Shown here piece after piece: positions 1 to 6,677 of a stretch of DNA of 8,635 nt. The stretch is from Candidatus Woesearchaeota archaeon (GTDB lineage: Archaea; Nanobdellota; Nanobdellia; Woesearchaeales; JABIAG01). A model generated the notes under the pieces. The model ran no database searches. It was not told the origin of the DNA and worked only from the letters and a program-made list of their open reading frames with translations. The stretch spans positions 1-8,635 of the forward strand of contig JAHWHN010000196.1 of NCBI GenBank assembly GCA_019323235.1, written 5' to 3'. The first letter of the stretch is position 1. Every line of letters begins with the position of its first letter. Position numbers and translations under genes: made by a program.

Positions 1-39
1 ATTCCACTCTAAAACAATCTGTTTAGTTGCTTCCCTTCA
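1..39 (-). other. In-frame continuation of the primase beyond its TGA codon
   Basis: Reading on in the primase frame past TGA (37-39), the next 12 codons give REATKQIVLEWN and stay open to the window edge. PriS-PriL fusion primases, as I recall them, have a GW/GY-S-x-E-E-(x)n-EWN stretch exactly here, so the match is gapless with the TGA standing where a Ser is common. TCA to TGA is a single-base change. The remaining Fe-S cysteines would lie outside the window. This could be a real nonsense mutation, a sequencing or assembly error, or read-through; the sequence alone cannot decide. Confidence 0.7.
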
Positions 40-1107
40 ATAGCCGGCACTGCTCAAAATATTAATTAATATAAATAAGGCTCTCTTTTTCCCATCACTA
101 ATTCCTTTTAAAATTGCCTTCACACAAGGAGGAAAATAATCTTCAGGAATTGCCTCTTCTAATTCCTCATAGTCTATTTCTTTCTTAACTTCTTCATCAT
201 TTACATTATATATGGACTTTGTTTGAGTGTAATGCTCTGCATAGGCAGATTGGAATAAATTTGAAGCTTCCCCCTCTTTAACATCAGCTCTTTTTAAAAA
301 TGGAAGGATTTCTTTAATATTCTCTGGCTTTGCATCTTCTCTTTGAAAATCCATTATTTTATCAATATCAACAGGTATTGAAATCAAACCAGATTTTTCA
401 TTGAAAGAATAAGGCATTCTACATAAATGTCTTGAGGAAATTAATACAGTATCAATCTCTACAACTTTGAAAGGATCAAATTCTCCATTTGTTTCTAAAT
501 CTTCAACATTAACTCCAATGTTCCTAGCTATTGTCTCTTCAGAATGCATATCCAATAATCTTTTTTTAAAGAAAGAATGGATTCTTTCTCTTAAATAACT
601 AGCAATAATTCTCGGTCCTTCAGGAAATAAAGTTCTTGTTTCTTTATCATAAACCATCTTTGGAAATGCTTCAAAAGGAATTGCTATATGGAATCCATGA
701 TTTCCAGAAAACTTACATGTAATACAAGAAATTTTTTGAAATTTTAAAAACTCAACTATTAAGTTAGCAACAATCTTTGAATATTCAAAATAAGGAGTAT
801 CTAAATCTATAATTAAATCCCATCCTTTCCTTAATGAATCTAATTCTTTTTTAGATAACTCGGAAGAAATAGACAAAGGGTCTAACCAATTTTCTTCAGA
901 AAAATGAAATGAAGTAACTCCCTGCTTAGCTAATTCTAAAACATCACCAGGACTTGTTATAACATCAGGTCTTTTACCAAAACCATAATCAAATTTTAAA
1001 CCAATCTCTTTATCTTGAGCTTCTTTACAAATAGCTTCTTGAACATCTCTTCGAGAATAAAATTCAAGAACCTTCTTCATATCCATAGATAATTCTTTTC
1101 CTCCCAT
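37..1107 (-). CDS. priS: Archaeo-eukaryotic DNA primase, PriS core with start of a PriL-type C-terminal domain; interrupted by TGA
   Basis: Catalytic primase that would make RNA primers for DNA replication. In the 356 codons seen, the PriS core shows the metal-binding pair D101 and D103 (IIDLD), the SGxxGxH motif at 134-140 (SGNHGFH), a likely third acidic ligand D219, and the RHLCRMPYS...KSGL nucleotide-binding segment at 226-241. The His normally found in the SLHxKTGL part of that segment is Asn here (N235). After a linker of about 60 residues, residues 325-356 (FPPCVKAIL...) resemble the opening of the PriL iron-sulfur domain, including its first Cys (C328). This PriS-PriL fusion layout is known in DPANN archaea. 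The frame ends at TGA 37-39, inside that domain, and reopens beyond it. The start is uncertain: ATG 1107 is near-leaderless, and in-frame ATGs at 1086 and 1080 follow a GGAGG at 1100-1104. The primase identity is firm; whether the gene is intact is not. Confidence 0.88.
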   Translation of the reverse strand: MGGKELSMDMKKVLEFYSRRDVQEAICKEAQDKEIGLKFDYGFGKRPDVITSPGDVLELAKQGVTSFHFSEENWLDPLSISSELSKKELDSLRKGWDLIIDLDTPYFEYSKIVANLIVEFLKFQKISCITCKFSGNHGFHIAIPFEAFPKMVYDKETRTLFPEGPRIIASYLRERIHSFFKKRLLDMHSEETIARNIGVNVEDLETNGEFDPFKVVEIDTVLISSRHLCRMPYSFNEKSGLISIPVDIDKIMDFQREDAKPENIKEILPFLKRADVKEGEASNLFQSAYAEHYTQTKSIYNVNDEEVKKEIDYEELEEAIPEDYFPPCVKAILKGISDGKKRALFILINILSSAGY

Positions 1108-1127
1108 AGGATTATGGAATAAATATG

Positions 1128-1142
1128 AAGTTAATAAAGTTT
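1128..1142 (-). promoter_or_regulatory. TATA-like promoter element of the primase gene
   Basis: On the minus strand this reads AAACTTTATTAACTT, centred about 28 nt before the ATG at 1107. The same 15-mer lies before the 74-aa gene at 2119-2133. Position and composition fit an archaeal TATA box of a leaderless or near-leaderless transcript. Confidence 0.5.
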
Positions 1143-1160
1143 AGGTAAATATACATAAAA

Positions 1161-1169
1161 TATATAAAT
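1161..1169 (+). promoter_or_regulatory. TATA box of the 7-TM protein gene
   Basis: TATATAAAT centred 25 nt before the ATG at 1190, preceded by an A-rich BRE-like stretch. The transcript would begin at or next to the start codon. It lies back to back with the primase promoter in the 82-bp divergent spacer. Confidence 0.65.
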
Positions 1170-1189
1170 CTACATTTTAAAAATAAATT

Positions 1190-1879
1190 ATGTGTTTTAC
1201 TCCATTAGTTTCAATATCGACAGCAATCATAGAATTTATTATTGCAGCATATCTTATTTTGCATTTTAAAAAATCTAAAATTGCTAAACCAATTGCAATA
1301 TTTTGTGTTTTATTGGGAATATATCAACTTACTGAATTTCTATTGTGTACTACATCATATCAATTTTGGGCAAAAATTGGATTTATCACAACTGCATTTT
1401 TACCAGCACTGGCATTGCATTTCACAATCAATTATACTAAAAATAAAGAGAGAATAAATAAAAGATTAGGACTTTTAATTTACTTAATCCCTACTTTTTA
1501 TTTTTTAATGGCTTTAGCAAAAGAGAATTTTATTTTAAATACAAGTTGTGGAAATTATTTTGTTACCATGAGATATATAATTCAAACAGGAATCTATAAA
1601 CCACTAGGATTTATTTACTTGTTTTATTACATTAGTTTTGTTGCAATAGCTTGTGTACTTTTCTTAAATCATTATAAAAAACAAAAGAATATTTTGAAAA
1701 AAGAAATAGATGTTGATGTAATAATAGCCGTTATAATTAGTCTAATCCCTGCAGTAGTATTGTTATTTTTATTTCCAATGATTGCCTTTGCATTTCCTTC
1801 TATATATTGTCAGTTTGCAATTGCTTTTGCTATTGCTGGATTAATTGCTTGTCATTTAGAAAAGAAATTAAAAAATTAA
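1190..1879 (+). CDS. Seven-transmembrane protein of unknown function (N-terminal MCFT motif)
   Basis: The 229-aa protein is almost entirely hydrophobic, with about seven predicted membrane segments (roughly residues 8-25, 31-51, 60-82, 94-110, 137-160, 175-196, 203-222) and short Lys-rich loops, ending in a basic tail (EKKLKN). The start MCFTPLVS, the acidic E15, and a Gln-x-x-Glu pair in the second helix (Q46, E49) recall small membrane families that begin MCFSA.SF (DUF6629-like). The arrangement also resembles the N-terminal 7TM sensor part of some histidine kinases, but no kinase or output domain follows. Cys residues at 3, 53 and 120 could matter. The ATG at 1190 is supported by a TATA box 25 nt upstream. 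Its stop codon overlaps that of the convergent 74-aa gene. Function is not assigned; the family resemblance is from memory and tentative. Confidence 0.85.
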   Translation: MCFTPLVSISTAIIEFIIAAYLILHFKKSKIAKPIAIFCVLLGIYQLTEFLLCTTSYQFWAKIGFITTAFLPALALHFTINYTKNKERINKRLGLLIYLIPTFYFLMALAKENFILNTSCGNYFVTMRYIIQTGIYKPLGFIYLFYYISFVAIACVLFLNHYKKQKNILKKEIDVDVIIAVIISLIPAVVLLFLFPMIAFAFPSIYCQFAIAFAIAGLIACHLEKKLKN

Positions 1880-2100
1880 ACTGCTACTAAATACAAATAC
1901 CATAAGTAAATTATTAATGCTAAAACCCCATAAATAATTAACCACTTTATTTGTTTTAAGAAATGTCTTATTATAAAAAATACTAATATTAGAGCCACTA
2001 ATGGCAAGTATCCAAGAGGTTCTAAAAATGTTTTACCCATTTCAACCCAAGGATTTACTGTTTGACTAAACTTTTCCACAATAGTGTCTATAATTGGCAT
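1876..2100 (-). CDS. Small two-TM membrane protein, 74 aa, unknown function
   Basis: I do not recognise this protein. It has an amphipathic N-terminal stretch (residues 1-27, including VNPWVEMGKTF) followed by two hydrophobic helices at about 28-46 and 51-72, separated by a basic turn (RHFLKQIK). This suggests a hairpin membrane protein with both ends on the same side. The ATG at 2100 has the 15-mer AAACTTTATTAACTT about 19-33 nt upstream, so it probably has its own leaderless transcript although it lies only 35 nt after the 388-aa gene on the same strand. Its TAA shares the palindrome TTAA (1876-1879) with the TAA of the convergent 7-TM gene. The promoter, the compact fit between neighbours and the clear membrane pattern argue that it is real. 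Confidence 0.7.
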   Translation of the reverse strand: MPIIDTIVEKFSQTVNPWVEMGKTFLEPLGYLPLVALILVFFIIRHFLKQIKWLIIYGVLALIIYLWYLYLVAV

Positions 2101-2118
2101 AATATTTAATTAATTATT

Positions 2119-2133
2119 AAGTTAATAAAGTTT
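2119..2133 (-). promoter_or_regulatory. TATA-like promoter element of the 74-aa gene
   Basis: Minus-strand AAACTTTATTAACTT, identical over 15 bases to the element before the primase (1128-1142), centred about 26 nt before the ATG at 2100. It fills most of the 35-nt gap after the 388-aa gene. Confidence 0.5.
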
Positions 2134-2135
2134 TT

Positions 2136-3302
2136 CTAAAAACGTTTATTTCTTCCACCATATAAGTCATCAAGTCTTTGATTAGCAAAATCAATCATCG
2201 AATCGAGAGCTCTATTTTCAGCTTCATCAAGTTTAGATTTTATTTCTGGTCGAAATTGAGAATAAGAGTTCCAAGGTCTTTCATCCCCTATTTCATTAAG
2301 CCTGTTTGAAGAATAACGAATAAGTTTTACAGCAGGAACTAGTCCTGAACCAAGTCCTAATAAAAAACCCAAAGGATAGCTAATTAGGGGACCAATTCCC
2401 ATTTGAGTTGCTTTATTTCCAAGAGCCACTCCTCCAACAACACCTCCAATAATAAAAGAAGGAACTAATGGGATTCTTGACATATAAACTAGAGGTGTCA
2501 TAGTATCAATAGATTCCCCATAATCCATAAAATTAGAAATATTTGCATTAAGAATTTCAGATCCAATTGGTTTTCCAAAATAACTATCGCAAAGAATTGA
2601 ACCAGAAACTTCTACAGACACATCAATAGATCCAGAACGAACTCTCTTTCCAATTTTCCAACTAAATGGCCCATATCTAGCAGAATGGTAACCATAAAAA
2701 AGATAACTTAAATTTGCCTTAAAAGGAACTAAATAGTTTGTTATAAAACAAGGATCTCCTTTTATTTCTTGTGGATTAGGAATTCTAATACCTTCTCGAG
2801 AATCAAGTTCTTCATAAATACCAGTTTGTACAATTAATGGAATTGCCTGATTAGATGAAACAGTACTAAAATTACCAAAAGAATTAAAATTGCTAAATGA
2901 ATTTGGATTAAAATCCCTCCCTGCGGAAGAAAAAATTCTTCCAGTAATCATATCTTTCACTACGACTTCAGAACCGTTAATTCTAACATCATAAGGTCTT
3001 TTATCTTCTCTTGGATTTCCAAAATTAATTGATGTTTCAAGGGGTTCATAAATTGAAATTTTATAATCAGGACTTTTATGTCTAAATCCTCTCTGTCTAC
3101 TATACATAGTACCTTTAAGATTTTCTTGGAATTCTTCTTCAAAACTTTTTTCAATAGATTTTATTTTTCTTTCAAAATCCCTATCTACACTAGAAATTGA
3201 ACCACATAATTCTTCAGAGGAAAAAAAATCTTCTAAATTTTTTCCAGAAAGTCCATTTATTAGTTGAAAACCACTCATTCTTGGAGTATATAATTTTATC
3301 AT
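2136..3302 (-). CDS. Unrecognised 388-aa protein with glycine-rich membrane hairpin, coupled to SPFH gene
   Basis: No family is recognised. From the N-terminus: a charged helical stretch likely to form a coiled coil (about 38-63); a polar region with a low-complexity Asn/Ser/Phe run at 131-150; a beta-rich middle part (about 155-260); two hydrophobic, Gly-rich segments at about 276-297 (FIIGGVVGGVALG) and 302-326 (LGFLLGLGSGLVPA) that look like a membrane hairpin; and a charged helical tail ending in GGRNKRF. The start is the ATG at 3302, whose first bases overlap the TGA of the SPFH gene (ATGA), with GGAG seven nt upstream; a TTG at 3317 would add five residues but is less likely. Tight coupling to the SPFH gene suggests that the products form a membrane-associated complex, much as stomatin-type proteins pair with NfeD, although this protein shows no resemblance to NfeD that I can see. 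Stop is TAG. Confidence 0.8.
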   Translation of the reverse strand: MIKLYTPRMSGFQLINGLSGKNLEDFFSSEELCGSISSVDRDFERKIKSIEKSFEEEFQENLKGTMYSRQRGFRHKSPDYKISIYEPLETSINFGNPREDKRPYDVRINGSEVVVKDMITGRIFSSAGRDFNPNSFSNFNSFGNFSTVSSNQAIPLIVQTGIYEELDSREGIRIPNPQEIKGDPCFITNYLVPFKANLSYLFYGYHSARYGPFSWKIGKRVRSGSIDVSVEVSGSILCDSYFGKPIGSEILNANISNFMDYGESIDTMTPLVYMSRIPLVPSFIIGGVVGGVALGNKATQMGIGPLISYPLGFLLGLGSGLVPAVKLIRYSSNRLNEIGDERPWNSYSQFRPEIKSKLDEAENRALDSMIDFANQRLDDLYGGRNKRF

Positions 3303-4312
3303 TTTTTGTCTCCCCAAAACATATTCTTAAATTCTTGAGCAGGATTACTTTGACCCATATTCATTATTGGGAATCCCTCTAATTCTCTTAAAGCATCCAT
3401 AAATAGAGCATAATTTGGGTCCATACCCATTTTTTCTGATGCCTCTCCGACTCCCTCAATATGCATTTTTGTTTTAACTTTATCATAAACAGGATTTAAA
3501 TTATCTGCATTGGAATCTAATTGATTTCCATAAAGTTTTAATAAAACCATTGAACCTAATTCTGGTCCAATTGATTCACTAAGTTCTTTTGCAAGGTTTG
3601 AAATAATTTCCATTTCTCTTCTTTTATAATTTACTTGAAGTTCCAATTCTCTTGATCTTAAATCTAGTTCAGCATTACCAGTAATTAATCTTACATCTGC
3701 TTCCGTCTGAGCTTTAATTTCTGAAAGCATTTTATTCATTTCTGCTTTTGCTTTCAAAATTGGTCCTCTTACTTTAACTTCATAATCCATTTTTGGAGCA
3801 TCGTTAACAATTCTTGGAAATGCCACATCAACTAATTGAACACTTTCATTAACAACTCCCCAAGCAATCATTTCTTGATTTAAAAAATCCTCTAGACTTC
3901 CTCTCAATAAAGAACGATTATCATAAATTTGTTTCCAAGTATAATCTCTTGCTACTCTCTCTCTTCCTTGGCCATTCAATAAAACATCTAATTCTAAATC
4001 CAAATCATAAGGTGCACTTTCCATGTAAATCCCTGCATCTTGAACCCTATATCTCACCGAAATTGAGACAGGCAATTCAAAACCTGCATCAAAATTAAAA
4101 CTATCACTTTTACATAATGCTGAAAAAGAAGCATCATATCTATGTGGTTCTGTAGAAACAATTGCGACTTGATGAAGTTTCGGAAATCCTACACTAAATC
4201 CAGGCCCCCTTACATCAGTAATTTCGCCACCAAAAGTAATCACTGCCTGTTCATTTGGATTTACTCTTTTTAAGAACTTAACATCTTTATAAATTGGTTT
4301 TTTGAAAGTCAT
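3299..4312 (-). CDS. SPFH/Band 7 domain protein without a membrane anchor
   Basis: A 337-aa member of the stomatin/prohibitin/flotillin (SPFH) superfamily, whose members build oligomeric scaffolds at membranes. Residues about 15-168 carry the Band 7 pattern: NPNEQAVITFGGEITDVRGPGF at the start, the FELPVSISVRYRV strand (78-90), the R...D helical part with RSLLRGSLEDFLNQ (133-146), and the strand ending DVAFP (162-166). A charged helix rich in Glu, Lys and Arg (about 180-245) fits the usual coiled coil, and the C-terminal 60 residues are Met- and Asn-rich. No N-terminal hydrophobic segment or signal peptide is visible, unlike stomatins and prohibitins, so membrane contact may come from the coupled 388-aa protein. 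The ATG at 4312 has a TATA-like CTTTATTAA 27 nt upstream. The gene ends TGATAA in frame, with the TGA overlapping the next ATG. Confidence 0.82.
   Translation of the reverse strand: MTFKKPIYKDVKFLKRVNPNEQAVITFGGEITDVRGPGFSVGFPKLHQVAIVSTEPHRYDASFSALCKSDSFNFDAGFELPVSISVRYRVQDAGIYMESAPYDLDLELDVLLNGQGRERVARDYTWKQIYDNRSLLRGSLEDFLNQEMIAWGVVNESVQLVDVAFPRIVNDAPKMDYEVKVRGPILKAKAEMNKMLSEIKAQTEADVRLITGNAELDLRSRELELQVNYKRREMEIISNLAKELSESIGPELGSMVLLKLYGNQLDSNADNLNPVYDKVKTKMHIEGVGEASEKMGMDPNYALFMDALRELEGFPIMNMGQSNPAQEFKNMFWGDKK
3310..3313 (-). promoter_or_regulatory. Shine-Dalgarno-like site for the 388-aa gene
   Basis: Minus-strand GGAG within the last codons of the SPFH gene, seven nt before the ATG at 3302. 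It favours that ATG over the upstream TTG at 3317, which lies next to or before the site. It is the clearest Shine-Dalgarno at normal spacing in the window and serves the one clearly operon-internal gene. Confidence 0.6.
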
Positions 4313-4334
4313 AATAAAAAGAAATTAAAATAAA

Positions 4335-4343
4335 TTAATAAAG
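4335..4343 (-). promoter_or_regulatory. TATA-like element of the SPFH operon
   Basis: Minus-strand CTTTATTAA, the core of the 15-mer seen before the primase and the 74-aa gene, centred about 27 nt before the ATG at 4312 in the 64-bp gap after hef. Confidence 0.45.
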
Positions 4344-4376
4344 ATTATTGAAATTGACATGAAAACTTAATTAATT

Positions 4377-6575
4377 CTATTCTTCTTTTTCTAATACTTC
4401 TTTTATTTTTTTAGCTTTCTCTACACCAATTTTATCTACGTCTTTTAATTCATCTATAGAGGCATTCATTACATTAATTGGAGTTTTGAATTTGTCTAAT
4501 AAACTGTTAGCTAATTTTAAACCAATATTTGGTAATGAAGAAATTAAATATAATTGTTGATCTTTTAATGAATCAGCTCTTTTGTTTGTATGAGGAGTGA
4601 AGTACTTCTCTTCATCTATTTGTTCTCTTTTAGCTATAGTATATAACATCTCAGCACTATCTTTTGGATTTCTGGTGTTGATGATTGGAATTTTAAAAGT
4701 GGTTGTGATGGAAGCTAACATACCTCTAATTGCATTTGGATGTATCTTTCTTAAAGAATAAATATCTTCATCTCCTTCCAGCATAATAATTGGTTTTGCG
4801 AAATTATATTTCAAATCTTTTAATTGCTCCATCAATCTGCCATCAATAATTGAATCTACAAAATCATATTTTGTTTTGTATTCAACACCGATTTCATCTG
4901 ATAAAATATAATCTGCAGAATTTAACTGCTTTAATTCTAATTTAATATCTTTTTCCAATAAATCTTTTATCACACGAGAAGATTTTTCTCTATGATCAGC
5001 ATAAATTATAATTTCTTTTTTTTCCTCTTTCTTAAAATTAGATAATTTTGTTTGATGTTTATCTTGAATGTCAAAAGAAATAGTATCTTTCAAATCTTTT
5101 AACAATTCATACATTTTATTTTCTTTTCTAAAAGAACTCCATCTATAGATTTCATCCCTAGTTCCTTTAGTTACTAAAACATTTACTTCACCTTTTTCTA
5201 ATCTACCAGTCCTACCTTTTCTTTGTACATGCCTTATTGCTGAAGAAACTGGTTCAAAGAAAATAACATGATCTACTTTCGGAATATCCAAACCTTCCTC
5301 ACCAACAGAAGTCATAACAATAACATTAAATTCATTATTTCTAAATCTCTTCAACATATCTATCTGTTCTTTTTGGCTCAAACCAGTACCGTTCTTTTTA
5401 GATTGCCCAACAAATAATTCTGCTTCTGCAAAATCTAATTTGTTAACTTCCTCTACAATCTTAACTGCATTATCTCTAAAATTATTAAATATAATTACCT
5501 TCTCATCTTTGTTAATTAATGAATATAATAATTCTTTTAACTTGTTAAACTTAGGATGTTCTTCTCCTTTTTCAAATAAAGAATCTACTAAAATGTTTGC
5601 TGATCTAAAATTTAAATCTTGAACTAAATTTTGAACCGCTTTACTTTTTGATTTTCTAGAATCATCAATTAATTTATTGAAATAATTTTTTAATGCAGTT
5701 ACTCCTTGAGTTTCTAATAATTCCAAGGCATGTTGCATTTTCATAATTTCTGCAATTAAAGAAATTCCTTTTAATGTCTCAAAATCTTTCATACCATTTG
5801 CAATTTGATGTTGAATAGAACCTGTTAGTTTAATGAAATCTAATTTAGACATTTGTGAAGCTGACTTATCAATAATATTCAATTCTTTTAATTTTATTCC
5901 TCTATCGTCGATAAAATCCAAAACATATTTCTTTATTTTTTGAAATTCTTCAGGAAACTCAACTTCTATGAAATTTAATTTTACATCTTGAACATAAGGC
6001 CTCATATCTGGATCTTTTTCTGTTCTAACTTCAATTGCCTCTGCATAAATATTTTGACAAACATCTTTGATTGATTCCAAATTACTTCCCGGAGAAGCTG
6101 TTAACCCCAAAATTCGAGGATATTCTGCAGTCTTAATATAATAATCTGCCAACCAAACATAAGAATAATCTTTTACTGCTCTATGACATTCATCTAAAAC
6201 TAATAAGGATACATCTTTGAAAGAAATTCTATTAGATACTAAATCATTTTCTAATCCTTGTGGAGTCGAGATAATAATTTTAGATTTTTCAAATAACTTC
6301 TCTCTTTCTTCAGGTTTTATTGAACCAGTAAGTAAAGTGATTTCATCTATACTAATGAATTTTTTAAAAGAATTATAATGTTGCTCACATAAAGGTTTTG
6401 TTGGAGCTAAAACTAATATTTTTGATTTTGGATAATTTTGAAGTCTTTGAGCAGCCAACATAATAAATACAATAGACTTACCCATACCGGTTGGTAAAAC
6501 AACTAATGTATTTTTCTGAGAACAAGTTGCTAAAATTGTTTCTTGGTATAATCTTGGCTTCAAATCTTTAATCAT
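4377..6575 (-). CDS. hef: Hef helicase-nuclease (XPF/FANCM family)
   Basis: Branched-DNA repair enzyme that unwinds and cuts stalled forks. The 732 residues match the usual Hef length (about 750). The helicase part has Walker A PTGMGKS (28-34), the DECH box (128-131), TASPG motif III (159-163), a helical insertion (about 200-345), and motif VI QRKGRTGR (451-458). After a linker rich in Lys and Glu comes the XPF-type nuclease: D527 with HREK (528-531), then EYK (565-567) and D571, followed by DSIIDGRL. The family motif is GD...ERK...D; here G is Ala (553) and R is Tyr (566), while the acidic residues and Lys remain. A tandem helix-hairpin-helix domain closes the protein (LPNIGLKLA at 681-689, VDKIGVEKAKKI at 713-724). 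The ATG at 6575 is backed by a TATA box 25 nt upstream. Identity is firm; nuclease activity is likely but altered at one motif residue. Confidence 0.95.
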   Translation of the reverse strand: MIKDLKPRLYQETILATCSQKNTLVVLPTGMGKSIVFIMLAAQRLQNYPKSKILVLAPTKPLCEQHYNSFKKFISIDEITLLTGSIKPEEREKLFEKSKIIISTPQGLENDLVSNRISFKDVSLLVLDECHRAVKDYSYVWLADYYIKTAEYPRILGLTASPGSNLESIKDVCQNIYAEAIEVRTEKDPDMRPYVQDVKLNFIEVEFPEEFQKIKKYVLDFIDDRGIKLKELNIIDKSASQMSKLDFIKLTGSIQHQIANGMKDFETLKGISLIAEIMKMQHALELLETQGVTALKNYFNKLIDDSRKSKSKAVQNLVQDLNFRSANILVDSLFEKGEEHPKFNKLKELLYSLINKDEKVIIFNNFRDNAVKIVEEVNKLDFAEAELFVGQSKKNGTGLSQKEQIDMLKRFRNNEFNVIVMTSVGEEGLDIPKVDHVIFFEPVSSAIRHVQRKGRTGRLEKGEVNVLVTKGTRDEIYRWSSFRKENKMYELLKDLKDTISFDIQDKHQTKLSNFKKEEKKEIIIYADHREKSSRVIKDLLEKDIKLELKQLNSADYILSDEIGVEYKTKYDFVDSIIDGRLMEQLKDLKYNFAKPIIMLEGDEDIYSLRKIHPNAIRGMLASITTTFKIPIINTRNPKDSAEMLYTIAKREQIDEEKYFTPHTNKRADSLKDQQLYLISSLPNIGLKLANSLLDKFKTPINVMNASIDELKDVDKIGVEKAKKIKEVLEKEE

Positions 6576-6595
6576 GAATATACGATAAAAAATTT

Positions 6596-6604
6596 ATTTA
6601 TATA
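6596..6604 (-). promoter_or_regulatory. TATA box of hef
   Basis: Minus-strand TATATAAAT centred 25 nt before the hef ATG, preceded by a purine-rich GGGAGAAAG that fits a BRE. A leaderless transcript is expected. Confidence 0.7.
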
Positions 6605-6617
6605 CTTTCTCCCTATA

Positions 6618-6634
6618 TGTGTCCATTGTGTCCA
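6618..6634. repeat. Tandem direct repeat TGTGTCCA in a divergent promoter region
   Basis: Two exact copies of TGTGTCCA (6618-6625 and 6627-6634) with a 9-base period lie between the hef TATA box (6596-6604) and the TATA-like box of the divergent 88-aa gene (6646-6654). The repeat is GC-richer than its surroundings. It could be a binding site for a regulator of one or both genes, or chance. Confidence 0.45.
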
Positions 6635-6645
6635 GTGAAACAAAA

Positions 6646-6654
6646 GTATTTTAA
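6646..6654 (+). promoter_or_regulatory. TATA-like element of the 88-aa gene
   Basis: GTATTTTAA centred 28 nt before the ATG at 6678, preceded by the A-rich CAAAA, which fits a BRE. It is weaker than the other TATA boxes in the window. Confidence 0.45.
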
Positions 6655-6677
6655 AGAAATAATTATAACATAAAAAA

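Noticed and set aside
37..39. Selenocysteine reading of the primase TGA
   Set aside because: The position is not a Cys/Sec position in primases and most Sec-using archaea are methanogens; with no SECIS-like element identified, mutation, error or generic read-through are simpler.
1242..1457. Plus-strand 71-codon open frame inside the 7-TM gene
   Set aside because: Shifted-frame shadow of the 7-TM coding sequence, without promoter or Shine-Dalgarno.
3303..3317. TTG start at 3317 for the 388-aa protein
   Set aside because: The ATG at 3302 has GGAG seven nt upstream and an ATGA overlap with the SPFH stop, a typical coupled start.
2960..3382. Short open frames at 2960-3154 (minus) and 3197-3382 (plus)
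   Set aside because: Both are shadows of the 388-aa and SPFH genes in other frames.
5440..5622. Plus-strand 60-codon open frame inside hef
   Set aside because: Antisense shadow within a strongly supported helicase gene.
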